A DNA stretch of 64,000 nt from Flavivirga aquimarina (GCF_030540835.1 NZ_JAUOEK010000139.1:24990-88989); one strand, 5' to 3'. Positions 26,963-36,985 are shown, numbered from the stretch's first letter. Translations and numbers: made by a program. The notes: generated by a model from the sequence alone, not told the origin.

Positions 26963-27454
26963 ATGCAAGACATCATTAAAAACCTTCCTAAGCTCGCCAA
27001 AGATAAGCATAACGAAAACAAAAAGTTCTTCGCGAAATTAAAAAAGAAGCCACCAAAAAACTTGGATTATATTATGCAGGAATTGCATGATGAGACATTT
27101 GAACGTACAGATTGCTTAGAATGTGCTAACTGTTGTAAAACAACAGGCCCGTTATTTACAGATAAAGATATTGAGCGAATTTCGAAGCATTTTAAGCAAA
27201 AACCACAACAATTTATAAATAAGTATTTACGCATAGATGAAGATAATGATTACGTATTGCAAAGTGTGCCCTGTGTTTTTTTGGGAGCCGATAATTATTG
27301 TGCCATTTATGAGGTAAGACCAAAAGCCTGTAGAGAATTTCCACATACAGACAGGAAGAAGTTTCAGCAAATATCAAATCTAACATTAAAAAATGTGGCT
27401 ATGTGTCCCGCAGCTTTTGACATTGTTGAGAATATGAAAAAAAGAATAAAATAA
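26963..27454 (+). CDS. YkgJ-like cysteine-cluster protein
   Basis: From the ATG at 26963 (MQDIIKNLPKLAK) the product has 163 residues. It carries the zinc- or iron-chelating cysteine pattern of the YkgJ/UPF0153 family: CLECANCC (C51, C54, C57, C58), then VPCVFLG, YCAIYEVRPKACREFPH and a final MCPAAFD. An upstream TTG reading would add 19 residues coded by a repeat-like sequence. Biochemical role is unknown. It probably shares a transcript with the hydroxylase-family gene 24 bases downstream. Confidence 0.85.
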   Translation: MQDIIKNLPKLAKDKHNENKKFFAKLKKKPPKNLDYIMQELHDETFERTDCLECANCCKTTGPLFTDKDIERISKHFKQKPQQFINKYLRIDEDNDYVLQSVPCVFLGADNYCAIYEVRPKACREFPHTDRKKFQQISNLTLKNVAMCPAAFDIVENMKKRIK

Positions 27455-27478
27455 GTATATTTAGTAAAAATATTTTAT

Positions 27479-28315
27479 TTGGAAACCATTTTAAATTATT
27501 TTGAAACCATTCCACCACTACATAGAGGTATCATTATTGTGGGAGGTTTAACTTTTTTTTGGATTATTGAAGGTATAGTACCATTATTTGGAGTTAACTA
27601 CAAAAAATGGAGGCATGCAATACCAAACATATTTTTTACAATAACAACCATACTAGTAAACCTGCCATTAGCATTTTTATTTTTAAAATCATCCGATTGG
27701 GTTGCTGCTAATAATTTTGGAATTCTTAATTGGCTTCCGGAAATGCCATTATGGTTGTATAGTATTTTAGGTGTTTTTTTAATAGATTGTATTGGAGCCT
27801 ATTTGCCTCATTTAATTGAGCACAAAGTAAAACCTCTATGGATGGTGCATTTAGTACACCATTCAGATCATCATGTAGATACAACTACAGCCAATAGGCA
27901 TCATCCTTTAGAGAGTGTTATCCGTTATATATTTACCTTAATAGGTATATTTATTATTGGGACTCCTATTGCACTAGTTTTATTGTACCAATCACTATCG
28001 GTTATAGCAACACAATTTAATCACGCTAATATAAAATTGCCTAAAAAAGTAGATAATCTGTTAAGTTATATTATTGTGTCACCAGATATGCACAAAGTAC
28101 ATCACCATTATAAAATGCCATATACAGACTCTAATTACGGAAATATTTTTTCTGTATGGGATAGACTTTTTGGAACGTACATGGAATTAGATACAGATAA
28201 AATTGTATACGGCGTTGATGTGTTTCCGGATGAAAAAGAAAATAGCAACATTAAAGACTTATTAAAACAACCGTTTCAGAAATATAGAAAACCGACGACT
28301 TCTATTAGAGAATAA
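27479..28315 (+). CDS. Sterol desaturase / fatty-acid hydroxylase family protein
   Basis: A 278-residue membrane protein with four or more helices. It has the histidine clusters of the di-iron hydroxylase superfamily: HLIEH, HLVHHSDHH and later HANI and HKVHHHY. Members hydroxylate or desaturate lipids. The start is TTG, following directly on the YkgJ-like gene. The family is large, so the lipid substrate cannot be given. Confidence 0.86.
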   Translation: METILNYFETIPPLHRGIIIVGGLTFFWIIEGIVPLFGVNYKKWRHAIPNIFFTITTILVNLPLAFLFLKSSDWVAANNFGILNWLPEMPLWLYSILGVFLIDCIGAYLPHLIEHKVKPLWMVHLVHHSDHHVDTTTANRHHPLESVIRYIFTLIGIFIIGTPIALVLLYQSLSVIATQFNHANIKLPKKVDNLLSYIIVSPDMHKVHHHYKMPYTDSNYGNIFSVWDRLFGTYMELDTDKIVYGVDVFPDEKENSNIKDLLKQPFQKYRKPTTSIRE

Positions 28316-28412
28316 AGGAGAAATATAAAACAAGACTTGTCATGTTTTAAAGCCTAGCTGGTCTGAACATTTTAAACAGTAGTTATCCGATCAAATTAAA
28401 ATTTAGTTGGTA

Positions 28413-29702
28413 TTAATTATAAATAAGGTATTTACTCCGTGTTTTTTTATATAGTTCCAAATCCTTTTGCCAAGTGTCTTTAATTTCGGTTTCAGACATA
28501 CCAGCGACAATCTGTTGTTGTAGCTTATTTGTTCCAGCATGTTTTGTGAAATTATCTGTATTGAAAAATAGAGATTTATCCGTCGAATTTTGATAGGCTT
28601 CAATCACCCATTTTAGTGTCATAATACCATTAAGTTCTTCATCCTTTAAATCTTTACCATAGCACGTAACATTTTTATGCTTAGGGTATTTAGCACCAAA
28701 ATTAGCTATAGGTGTATAAGTAAATTTAAAGATTGTTTTATCTAAAAAAGGAGCCCCATATCTTTGAAATTGAAATTCAGTACCACGGCCGGCATTAATA
28801 TTAGTACCTTCAAAAAGACCGAGGCTAGGGTATAATTTTATGGATTGATCGTTAGGTAAGTTTGGTGAAGGTCTAATAGGCAAGCTATAAAAAGAGTTGT
28901 GCGTGTAGTTTTTTAAAGGAATAATAATAATCTCGCATTTAGAACCTTTATCTAACCATTTTTCACCATTAATCATTTGTGCATACTCACCAATTGTCAT
29001 TCCATGAACCAAAGGTATGGGGTGCATACCTAAGAAACTTTTATTCTCAATTTCTAGAGTAGGGCCATCGATATAATGCCCGTTAGGATTTGGTCTATCT
29101 AATATTAAAACAGGAATATTTTGTTCAGCACAAGCTTCCATAATATAATGTAAGGTAGAAATATAAGTGTAAAAACGAACACCTACATCCTGAATATCAA
29201 AAATAACGATGTCTAAACCTTCAAGTTGTTCTTTGGTAGGCTTTTTGTTTTTCCCGTAAAGCGATATAAGCGGTAAGTTGGTTTTAGTATCGATACCATC
29301 TTTAACAAATTCACCAGCATCAATACGACCTCTAAAACCATGTTCGGGAGAAAATACTTTCTTTATATCAACTTTTAGAGACAATAATGAATCTACTAAA
29401 TGTGTATTACGATAAAATTCCTTTTCAAATTGAGTTTCATTAGTTTCCGGATCTACTAAAAAAATAGAATCTTTTTTTGTAAAAATTACAGATGTTTGAT
29501 TCGCAACAATACCAACGTGTTTGCCTTTTAATAAAGGTAAATAAGCATCAATTTGGTTAGCTCCAACCGTAATTATACTATCATTTTTTATGGAAAAATG
29601 TGTTTTATTTTTAGTAATTAATTTACTTTTTGCTTTAGAAGCACAAGAAATCATTACAAAAACAAATAATAAAACTGTATTTTTGAAAACATTAAATCTC
29701 AT
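28413..29702 (-). CDS. NamZ-like exo-beta-N-acetylmuramidase (DUF1343) lipoprotein
   Basis: The 429-residue protein has a lipoprotein-type signal (FVFVMISC) and the full DUF1343 core: GKHVGIVANQTS, KVFSPEHGFRG, LPLISLYG, GLDIVIFDIQDVGVRFYTYI, LILDRPNPNG, GPTLE and LVHGMTIGEYA. NamZ enzymes release N-acetylmuramic acid from peptidoglycan fragments during turnover. The glutamate in SPEHGFRG and that in IGEYA are candidate catalytic residues. Its start codon is only 8 bases from the start codon of the divergent permease gene. Confidence 0.88.
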   Translation of the reverse strand: MRFNVFKNTVLLFVFVMISCASKAKSKLITKNKTHFSIKNDSIITVGANQIDAYLPLLKGKHVGIVANQTSVIFTKKDSIFLVDPETNETQFEKEFYRNTHLVDSLLSLKVDIKKVFSPEHGFRGRIDAGEFVKDGIDTKTNLPLISLYGKNKKPTKEQLEGLDIVIFDIQDVGVRFYTYISTLHYIMEACAEQNIPVLILDRPNPNGHYIDGPTLEIENKSFLGMHPIPLVHGMTIGEYAQMINGEKWLDKGSKCEIIIIPLKNYTHNSFYSLPIRPSPNLPNDQSIKLYPSLGLFEGTNINAGRGTEFQFQRYGAPFLDKTIFKFTYTPIANFGAKYPKHKNVTCYGKDLKDEELNGIMTLKWVIEAYQNSTDKSLFFNTDNFTKHAGTNKLQQQIVAGMSETEIKDTWQKDLELYKKTRSKYLIYN

Positions 29703-29710
29703 AGAATAAT

Positions 29711-30946
29711 TTGAATTACGAGTTTTTTATAGCTAAACGAATTATTGGTAGTAAAGCGTATAAAAGTAGTATATCGGCACCAATAATAAAAATAGGTATT
29801 GCAGCAATTGCTATTGGCATTGTAGTGATGATGATAGCTATAGCCACAGGTATAGGCCTACAACATAAAATTCGTGATAAAGTAGTGGCCTTCAATGGGC
29901 ATATTACTATCACCAATTATGATAGTAATAGTTCTCAGGAAAATATTGTTCCGATATCTAAAGACCAAGAATTTTATCCGGAGTTTAAAAATGTTGAAGG
30001 TATTAGTCATGTTCAAGCGGTAGCAGCAAAGTTTGGAGTTATTAGAACTAAAACTGATTTTGAAGGCGTTTATTTAAAAGGTGTAGGAGCCGATTACAAT
30101 TGGAACTATTTTAAAGAATTTTTATTAGAAGGAAAACTTCCAGACTATACAGGTAAAAGAAATGAAGAGGTTTTAATATCTCAATTTTTGGCTAATAGGC
30201 TAAAGTTAAAACTTAACGAAACATTTCAAATGGTGTTTCCAAAAGATGATCCGGAAAAATTACCAAATATTATTACGTATCATATTGTTGGGATTTATAA
30301 TTCAGGGTTTCAGGATTTTGATGCGAATTACATCGTCGGTGACATTCGCCATTTACAAAGAATAAATAGGTGGAAGGACAATCAAATTGGGAATTTTGAA
30401 GTGTTTATTGATAATTACAATGAAATAGAAAGAAAAGGCATCGAAATATATCAAAATATACCCTCTGTACTTAATGCAGAAACAATTACAAATAAGTATG
30501 CTTCTATTTTTGATTGGATTCAAATTTTTGATAAAAATATTTATGGTATTATAGGTATCATGATACTTGTAGCAGGTATTAACATGATAACTGCATTACT
30601 TGTTTTAATATTAGAGCGTACTCAAATGATAGGGATATTAAAAGCAATAGGAAGTAATAATTGGAGCATCCGTAAATTGTTTTTATATAATGCATCTTAT
30701 TTGATTTTACTCGGGTTATTATGGGGGAATATTATTGGGTTAGGACTCATCTTCGCCCAAAAATATTTTAAATTATTCCCATTAGATCCAAGTGTGTACT
30801 ATGTTACTGAAGTTCCTATTTACGTTAATTTAGGCTATATTATTTCACTAAACATTGGTACACTTTTACTTTGTTTACTTATGCTTTTAATACCATCGTA
30901 TATCATTACAAAAATATCTCCTGTAAAAGCCATTAGGTTTGAATAA
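29711..30946 (+). CDS. LolC/LolE-type ABC transporter permease
   Basis: A 411-residue FtsX-family permease. The TTG start gives the family N-terminus NYEFFIAKRII. A first membrane helix (about 25-48) is followed by a large periplasmic domain (50-265) and three C-terminal helices with the conserved ALLVLILERTQMIGILKAIGSNN coupling segment. Lol permeases extract lipoproteins from the inner membrane with LolD ATPase; no ATPase gene is adjacent. Lol function is the likeliest, but MacB-like roles remain possible. Confidence 0.85.
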   Translation: MNYEFFIAKRIIGSKAYKSSISAPIIKIGIAAIAIGIVVMMIAIATGIGLQHKIRDKVVAFNGHITITNYDSNSSQENIVPISKDQEFYPEFKNVEGISHVQAVAAKFGVIRTKTDFEGVYLKGVGADYNWNYFKEFLLEGKLPDYTGKRNEEVLISQFLANRLKLKLNETFQMVFPKDDPEKLPNIITYHIVGIYNSGFQDFDANYIVGDIRHLQRINRWKDNQIGNFEVFIDNYNEIERKGIEIYQNIPSVLNAETITNKYASIFDWIQIFDKNIYGIIGIMILVAGINMITALLVLILERTQMIGILKAIGSNNWSIRKLFLYNASYLILLGLLWGNIIGLGLIFAQKYFKLFPLDPSVYYVTEVPIYVNLGYIISLNIGTLLLCLLMLLIPSYIITKISPVKAIRFE

Positions 30947-31118
30947 TTATTTAATATTTTGAGATCCCTTTTTGTACGTGCCTAAAGGACATTAAGCACA
31001 GTTTAAGAACATATCTTTCTTATACAGAACATGTTTAAGCATCACCAAAAGGATAAACCTGTCTTGAGTAAGTTCAAAGAGTCGTATTACTAATGCGCTA
31101 ATAATTAACTTTTTAATT

Positions 31119-31126
31119 TAAATTTG
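31119..31126 (+). promoter_or_regulatory. -7 promoter element of the cystathionine beta-synthase-like gene
   Basis: TAAATTTG fits TAnnTTTG and ends 18 bases before the ATG at 31145. The 198-base gap upstream otherwise contains worn repeat-like sequence and no open frame. Confidence 0.5.
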
Positions 31127-31144
31127 TAATATAAAACTCATATT

Positions 31145-32503
31145 ATGGAATATGCTGAGAATATATTGGGCACTATAGGTAATACACCATTGGTGAAATT
31201 AAATAAACTGGTAGAGGAATTACCATGCTTAGTTTTAGCAAAATACGAAACATTTAATCCCGGCAATTCTGTAAAAGATAGAATGGCTGTTAAAATGATT
31301 GAAGATGCAGAGGCAGATGGGCGGTTAAAACCGGGAGGAACTATTATAGAAGGTACATCTGGTAATACAGGAATGGGATTGGCTTTAGCGGCTGTAGTAA
31401 AAGGTTACAAAACGATTTGTGTTATAAGCGATAAACAGAGTAAGGAAAAAATGGACATCTTACGAGCAGTAGGTAGTAAAGTTGTAGTATGTCCAACCAA
31501 TGTTGACCCCGAAGATCCAAAATCATATTATTCAACCTCAAAAAGGTTAGCAGAAGAAACGCCGAACTCCTGGTATGTAAATCAGTACGATAACTTAAGT
31601 AATACAGCAGCACATTACGAAAGCACAGGGCCTGAAATATGGAAACAAACCGACGGTAAAGTAACTCATTTCTTGGTGGGAGTTGGAACAGGAGGCACCA
31701 TATCTGGAGTTGGTAAATATTTAAAAGAGCAAAACCCGAATATTAAAGTTTGGGGCATAGATACCTATGGTTCAGTTTTTAAAAAATATCATGAAACCGG
31801 AATATTTGACGAAAATGAGATTTACCCTTATATTACAGAAGGTATAGGAGAAGATATCATACCGAAAAATGTCAATTTTGACGTTATAGATGGGTTTACC
31901 AAAGTGACCGATAAAGATGCTGCAATTTATACCCAAAAATTAGCAAAATTAGAAGGTATGTTTCTTGGTAACTCAGCAGGTGCAGCCATAAAAGGACTTC
32001 TGCAATTAAAAGATCAATTTAAGAAAGACGATGTCGTGGTGGTTTTATTTCATGATCATGGAAGCCGCTATGTTGGAAAAATGTTTAATGATGAATGGAT
32101 GCGCGATCGTGGATTTATTGAAGATAAACTAACCAGTGCGCAAGACGTTATTAATAATCATTTAGACAAACCTTTAATAACAGTAAAGACAGAAGAATTA
32201 GTCTCTCATGCTATTGAGCGTATGAAGGCATATAAAATTTCCCAAATACCCGTTGAAGATTCGTCAGGATTTGTTGGTGCAGTCGATGAGGCGGATTTGT
32301 TACGAAAATATATTGAAAATAAAGACATTTCTAATTTACCAATTAAAGAAGTTATGCATAAGCCGTTTCCAATAGTTAGTAAAAATACACCTATTGAAGC
32401 TATTTCTAAATTATTTGATAGAGATAATAATGCTGTATTGGTAAAACTAAGCAATGATGAATATCAAATTATTACCAAGTATGATATTATTAGTGTATTG
32501 TAA
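31145..32503 (+). CDS. Cystathionine beta-synthase-like PLP enzyme with two CBS domains
   Basis: The 452-residue protein has a fold-type II PLP domain (1-320) and a C-terminal CBS pair (about 335-452). The PLP lysine is K44 in PGNSVKDR. The phosphate-binding loop is GTGGTISGVG, and the substrate loop is TSGNTG. Family members make cystathionine or cysteine from serine or O-acetylserine and a sulphur donor; CBS domains usually bind adenosyl ligands and regulate activity. The cystathionine beta-synthase call rests on the CBS pair; cysteine synthase activity is the alternative. Confidence 0.9.
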   Translation: MEYAENILGTIGNTPLVKLNKLVEELPCLVLAKYETFNPGNSVKDRMAVKMIEDAEADGRLKPGGTIIEGTSGNTGMGLALAAVVKGYKTICVISDKQSKEKMDILRAVGSKVVVCPTNVDPEDPKSYYSTSKRLAEETPNSWYVNQYDNLSNTAAHYESTGPEIWKQTDGKVTHFLVGVGTGGTISGVGKYLKEQNPNIKVWGIDTYGSVFKKYHETGIFDENEIYPYITEGIGEDIIPKNVNFDVIDGFTKVTDKDAAIYTQKLAKLEGMFLGNSAGAAIKGLLQLKDQFKKDDVVVVLFHDHGSRYVGKMFNDEWMRDRGFIEDKLTSAQDVINNHLDKPLITVKTEELVSHAIERMKAYKISQIPVEDSSGFVGAVDEADLLRKYIENKDISNLPIKEVMHKPFPIVSKNTPIEAISKLFDRDNNAVLVKLSNDEYQIITKYDIISVL

Positions 32504-32527
32504 CCAATAATAGAAACATAATTTATA

Positions 32528-32559
32528 AAACCTTGAATAAACTTATTCAGGGTTTTTTT
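32528..32559 (+). terminator. Intrinsic terminator of the cystathionine beta-synthase-like gene
   Basis: Stem ACCTTGAATA-AAC-TTATTCAGGGT followed by seven Ts, 25 bases after the stop codon. It isolates this gene from the FIST gene downstream. Confidence 0.75.
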
Positions 32560-32747
32560 ATGCGACTTTTTAATGTTGTGTGTGATTCTATTTTATAATA
32601 GAACTTTGAGTTCGTGTTTTTTCTTTAAACCTCTGTAAGTAAAAACTTTAAAAAAAATTTTGTTTATACAGGATTTTATTATATTTTCGATGAAATGTAT
32701 AAATTTAACGACAAAATACATTAAGTGCTAACTGTAAAATATCCGTT

Positions 32748-33875
32748 ATGAATGTTCAACAAATATCTCTACAACAAGATAAATGGCTAGAAAATATTTC
32801 GATTTTAAATATTGAAGCCAATATATTTCTACTTTTTGTTTCCCCAAGTTTTAGTCAAAAAAAAGAAGTGCTGGATTTTATAAATAATAAGTATCCGGAA
32901 GCTATCATAATGGGGTGTTCAACAGCAGGTGAAATATCAGATATTACTGTAAAAGATGGGACGATATCTTTAACAGCAATACAACTAGACAAAGTTGTTT
33001 GTAAAAAAGCGTCAATCGAAATTATTGATATGGAATGTAGCTATAAATCTGGGCAATATTTAGCCAAAACCCTGTATAATGAAGATTTGCGACATGTATT
33101 AGTTTTAAGTGATGGGCTTAATGTTAATGGAGCAGATTTAGTTTCTGGCTTAAAATCGATAGTCCCTAATGTAAGTATAACAGGAGGATTGGCTGCCGAT
33201 GGTTCAGACTTTAATAAAACATTTGTTATTAATGGTGATAAAATAGTAGATAAAACTATTATAGCTTTAGGTTTTTATGGAGAGCATTTAAAAGTAGGAT
33301 TTAGTTCAAAAGGAGGATGGGATAGTTTTGGTATAGAACGATTGGTAACAAAATCGGAGAAAAATGTGCTTTATGAATTAGATGGATTACCAGCGTTAGA
33401 GTTATATAAATCCTTTTTAGGAAAGCAAGCAGATAATCTTCCAAGTTCAGGATTATTATTTCCTTTAAGCATGCGATTAGACAAAGATTCAACCCCGGTT
33501 GTTAGAACCATTTTAGCCGTAGATGAAGAAAACCAAAGTTTAACATTTGCAGGTAATATTCCAAAAGGGGCCTATGTTCGTTTAATGAAGGCTAATATTG
33601 ATAGATTAATAGATGGTGCAGCAGATTCTGCAATAGGAGCCAATAAAGAACAGGAAAAAAATACAGAATTAGCTATTCTTATTAGTTGTGTAGGGCGTCG
33701 CCTAGTACTTAAACAATTGGTTGAAGAAGAAGTAGAAGCTGTTAGAGAAGTAATAGGAGAAAAACCTAGTATTACTGGGTTTTATTCATACGGAGAAATT
33801 GCTCCTTTTGGAGAATTTTCGCCTTGCGAATTACATAATCAAACGATGACTATTACGACACTTTCAGAATGTTAA
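32748..33875 (+). CDS. FIST-domain sensory protein
   Basis: A 375-residue soluble protein with FIST_N (about 20-215) and FIST_C (about 220-360). Landmarks are IMGCSTAGEIS, SITGGLAADG, IIALGFYGEHLKVGFSSKGGWDSFG, and the C-terminal ISCVGRRLVLKQLVEEEVE, FYSYGEIAPFG with CELHNQTMT. FIST proteins bind small ligands. The heme-binding NosP proteins, which sense nitric oxide, are FIST proteins encoded with a histidine kinase, as here. The stop codon overlaps the kinase start by 7 bases, so the two are translationally coupled. Confidence 0.9.
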   Translation: MNVQQISLQQDKWLENISILNIEANIFLLFVSPSFSQKKEVLDFINNKYPEAIIMGCSTAGEISDITVKDGTISLTAIQLDKVVCKKASIEIIDMECSYKSGQYLAKTLYNEDLRHVLVLSDGLNVNGADLVSGLKSIVPNVSITGGLAADGSDFNKTFVINGDKIVDKTIIALGFYGEHLKVGFSSKGGWDSFGIERLVTKSEKNVLYELDGLPALELYKSFLGKQADNLPSSGLLFPLSMRLDKDSTPVVRTILAVDEENQSLTFAGNIPKGAYVRLMKANIDRLIDGAADSAIGANKEQEKNTELAILISCVGRRLVLKQLVEEEVEAVREVIGEKPSITGFYSYGEIAPFGEFSPCELHNQTMTITTLSEC

Positions 33876-35608
33876 ACAAAGATTATCATAGACTCTTAAA
33901 GCGTCAGCTTAAAAAAACAGGATTAGACATGTCTGAGAACCTAGAGTATGTCCGGTTTTTTAATATGGTTAACGATGCTTATAAAAGTTTTGATAATGAT
34001 GTAAAACATATCGAAAATATTCTTGAAGAAAGTTCTAAAGAACTATTTGTAGCTAATCAAGAATTAATAAAAGAAAGAGACCATACTAACAAAAAATTAG
34101 AAAATATTGTAGACAATATAGGAGGTGTTCTTTTTGAAACAGATTTAGAGGGTAATTTTACTTTTTTAAATAATGCATGGGCGGAATATTCGGGAATTCC
34201 TATAAGTAGTGCCATAGGAAAAAGTTTTAGACACTTTTTACACGGAGAGAATATTGATGGGTCTGAACGATTTGATAAATTGTTTTCTAGAAAGAAAGAA
34301 CATATTAAGTTTATATTTAAGAATAAGAAAAATGACGAATTAATGTGGTTTGAAGTAAAATCAAAACTCATTAAAGATCGTAATGGAGAACTAATTGGAT
34401 ATATAGGAACCATAACAGATGTAACAAACCTCAAAGAAACAGAAATACAATTACAGAAAGCAAGTAAATCTAAAGATGAATTTTTGTCTACCATGTCTCA
34501 TGAAATTAGGACACCATTAAATGCTGTTACTGGATTAACAAATATTTTATTAATGGAAGATCACTTGCCCGATCAGTTAGAAAATCTAAAAGCATTAAAA
34601 TATTCGGGAGAACACCTATTAGGATTAATAAATGATTTATTAGATTTTGATAAAATAAAATCTGGAAAATTAAAACTAGTAGAAAAGGATTTTAGTCTAA
34701 ATTATTTTTTAGAAAATATAAGGTCTCATTTTAGTTTAAGAACAGAGAAGAAAGGGTTGATCTTTAACGTAATTAAAGAAAATGATGTACCAGATAATAT
34801 AATTGGAGATAAATTAAAGCTAACTCAAATAATTAAAAATTTATTAAGCAATTCTTTGAAGTTTACCGAAAAAGGATGTATCAATCTTAATGTTAAAAAT
34901 TTAGGAGTAAAAGAAAATAAAGTAACCCTCGTTTTTAAAGTCATAGATACAGGGATAGGAATATCAAAAGATAGACAGAAATCTATTTTTGAAAGCTTTA
35001 TGCAAGCAAGTTCTGAGACTTCCATAAAATATGGAGGTACAGGTCTTGGTTTATCTATAAGTAAAAAACTATTACACCTTCAAGATAGTGATTTAATAGT
35101 TGAAAGTAAATTAGGTAAAGGGTCTACATTTTCATTTGAAATTACTTATAAGATAAGTAACAGGCTAAGTGTTTATGAACCTGATATGATCAAGATGCAA
35201 CCAGATTATGAGCCTATTAATATAGATGTACTAGTTGCAGAAGATAATAAAATGAATGTGCTAATACTCAAACGCTTTTTTGCTAAATGGGGAATCACAT
35301 ATACTATTGCAGAAAATGGAGAAGAAGTATTAAACCTCTTTGATAAAAAGGATTATGATTTAATACTTATGGATTTGCAAATGCCTAAGATAAATGGATA
35401 TGAAGCGGCAAAAATTATTAGAAAATCAAAAGATAAAAACAAAGCTAATGTGCCAATAATTGCTTTAACAGCTTTTGCCCAAACCGATATTAAAAAGAAA
35501 ACAGAACAATATAAAATGAATGGATTTATGGGGAAACCTTTTAATCCTGAAAAGTTGTATAAATTACTAAAATCTTATAGCAAAGCTTATAATAAAAAAG
35601 CTATGTGA
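33869..35608 (+). CDS. Hybrid sensor histidine kinase (PAS-HisKA-HATPase-REC)
   Basis: The 579-residue protein has no membrane helix. An N-terminal coiled coil (40-80) is followed by PAS (80-190), HisKA with H211 in SHEIRTPLNAV, HATPase with N-box NLLSNS (324-329), DTGIGIS (360-366) and GGTGLGLS (389-396), and a receiver domain (about 453-575) with D502 in LMDLQMP and K556. The first 75 residues probably contact the FIST protein encoded just upstream. No DNA-binding output is attached, so phosphate must pass to another protein. Confidence 0.93.
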   Translation: MLNKDYHRLLKRQLKKTGLDMSENLEYVRFFNMVNDAYKSFDNDVKHIENILEESSKELFVANQELIKERDHTNKKLENIVDNIGGVLFETDLEGNFTFLNNAWAEYSGIPISSAIGKSFRHFLHGENIDGSERFDKLFSRKKEHIKFIFKNKKNDELMWFEVKSKLIKDRNGELIGYIGTITDVTNLKETEIQLQKASKSKDEFLSTMSHEIRTPLNAVTGLTNILLMEDHLPDQLENLKALKYSGEHLLGLINDLLDFDKIKSGKLKLVEKDFSLNYFLENIRSHFSLRTEKKGLIFNVIKENDVPDNIIGDKLKLTQIIKNLLSNSLKFTEKGCINLNVKNLGVKENKVTLVFKVIDTGIGISKDRQKSIFESFMQASSETSIKYGGTGLGLSISKKLLHLQDSDLIVESKLGKGSTFSFEITYKISNRLSVYEPDMIKMQPDYEPINIDVLVAEDNKMNVLILKRFFAKWGITYTIAENGEEVLNLFDKKDYDLILMDLQMPKINGYEAAKIIRKSKDKNKANVPIIALTAFAQTDIKKKTEQYKMNGFMGKPFNPEKLYKLLKSYSKAYNKKAM

Positions 35609-35674
35609 TTATTTCCACATAAATATATTTCCAAGTAACTAAAAAAACATAAAAAGTAAGTTTAATCTTACTCT

Positions 35675-35682
35675 TATATTTG
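35675..35682 (+). promoter_or_regulatory. -7 promoter element of the DUF2851 gene
   Basis: TATATTTG fits TAnnTTTG, 31 bases before the ATG at 35714. It makes the in-frame TTG at 35687 an unlikely start. Confidence 0.5.
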
Positions 35683-35713
35683 TATCTTGCTTACAAATAT
35701 TGATTTTAGTTAT

Positions 35714-36985
35714 ATGCAAGAAAATTTTTTACACTATATCTGGAAATATAAAAAATTTCAAATAAATCACCTCAAATCAGTAACAGGTGAAACCGTAAAA
35801 ATTAATACTGTAGGGGAACATAACTTTAATTCAGGTCCAGATTTTCTCAATTCACAACTTATAATTGATGAGTTACTTTGGGCAGGTAACGTAGAGATTC
35901 ATGTGAAATCGTCCGATTGGTTTTTACATAATCACGAACAAGACAGCGCATACGATAATGTTATTTTGCATGTGGTTTGGGAACATGACACAGATATTTT
36001 TAGAAAAAATAATAAAGTAATACCTACTTTAGAGTTAAAAGACTTAATTGATAAAAGTGTTTTAGTTAATTACGAAAAGTTGTTTGCCGAGCAAAACAAA
36101 TGGATTAATTGTGAGCATGATTTTGCAAGTGTTAATGATTTTGTTTTGAGTAATTGGTTAGAACATTTGTACTTAGAACGTCTAGAACGAAAAACTAAAA
36201 CAATAGAATCGCTTTTAAAAGAATCTAAAAATGATTGGGAAGCTGTGTTATTTAGAATGTTATCTAAAAGTTTCGGGCTTAAAGTAAACGGAGATTCATT
36301 TTTTAGTTTGGCTCAATCTATAGATTTTTCGGTAGTTAGAAAATTGCAGTCAAATCAACAAGCTTTAGAAGCATTACTATTTGGTCAGTCTGGATTGTTG
36401 AAACAGGATATAGAAGGTGCATATTATTTAAATTTGACTAAAGAGTACCAATTTTTAAAACAAAAGTTTAAATTACAAAATAGCCAAGTATTACCATGTC
36501 ACTTTTTTAGATTACGTCCTATAAACTTTCCAACCATTAGATTGTCGCAATTGGCAAGTTTATACTTTAAACATCAAAACCTATTTTCAAAGATTATAGA
36601 AGTAAATCATTTAGATGATTTGTATAAGCTATTTAAAGTATCAACATCAAAGTTTTGGGAGACACATTATACGTTTCAAAAAGAATCAAAATCAATTAAA
36701 AAAACACTTACAAAATCGTTTATAGACCTATTGATAATTAATACAATACTACCTCTCAAATTCTGTTATGCAAAACAAAGAGCAATAGAGGCAGATTCAG
36801 ATATTATAAAAATAGCTACTTCAATTACCTCAGAAAAGAATAGCATCATCGATGCATTTAATAACTTAAAAAAGACTACAAAATCATCATTAGACTCACA
36901 AGCTCTCATCCAGCTTAAAACAGCTTATTGCGATAAAAACAAATGTTTACAATGTGCCGTTGGTAATGCTTTAATAATTAAATAA
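35714..36985 (+). CDS. DUF2851 family protein
   Basis: The 423-residue product starts with MQENFLHYIWKYKKF, the usual N-terminus of this Bacteroidetes-specific family. Further landmarks are HNFNSGPDFLNSQLIIDE, WAGNVEIHVKSSDWF, YDNVILHVVWEHD, LPCHFFRLRPINFPTIRLSQLA, and a C-terminal KNKCLQCAVG with two cysteines. The function is unknown; the N-terminal pattern looks nuclease-like but that is speculation. It stands alone between two intergenic gaps. Confidence 0.88.
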   Translation: MQENFLHYIWKYKKFQINHLKSVTGETVKINTVGEHNFNSGPDFLNSQLIIDELLWAGNVEIHVKSSDWFLHNHEQDSAYDNVILHVVWEHDTDIFRKNNKVIPTLELKDLIDKSVLVNYEKLFAEQNKWINCEHDFASVNDFVLSNWLEHLYLERLERKTKTIESLLKESKNDWEAVLFRMLSKSFGLKVNGDSFFSLAQSIDFSVVRKLQSNQQALEALLFGQSGLLKQDIEGAYYLNLTKEYQFLKQKFKLQNSQVLPCHFFRLRPINFPTIRLSQLASLYFKHQNLFSKIIEVNHLDDLYKLFKVSTSKFWETHYTFQKESKSIKKTLTKSFIDLLIINTILPLKFCYAKQRAIEADSDIIKIATSITSEKNSIIDAFNNLKKTTKSSLDSQALIQLKTAYCDKNKCLQCAVGNALIIK

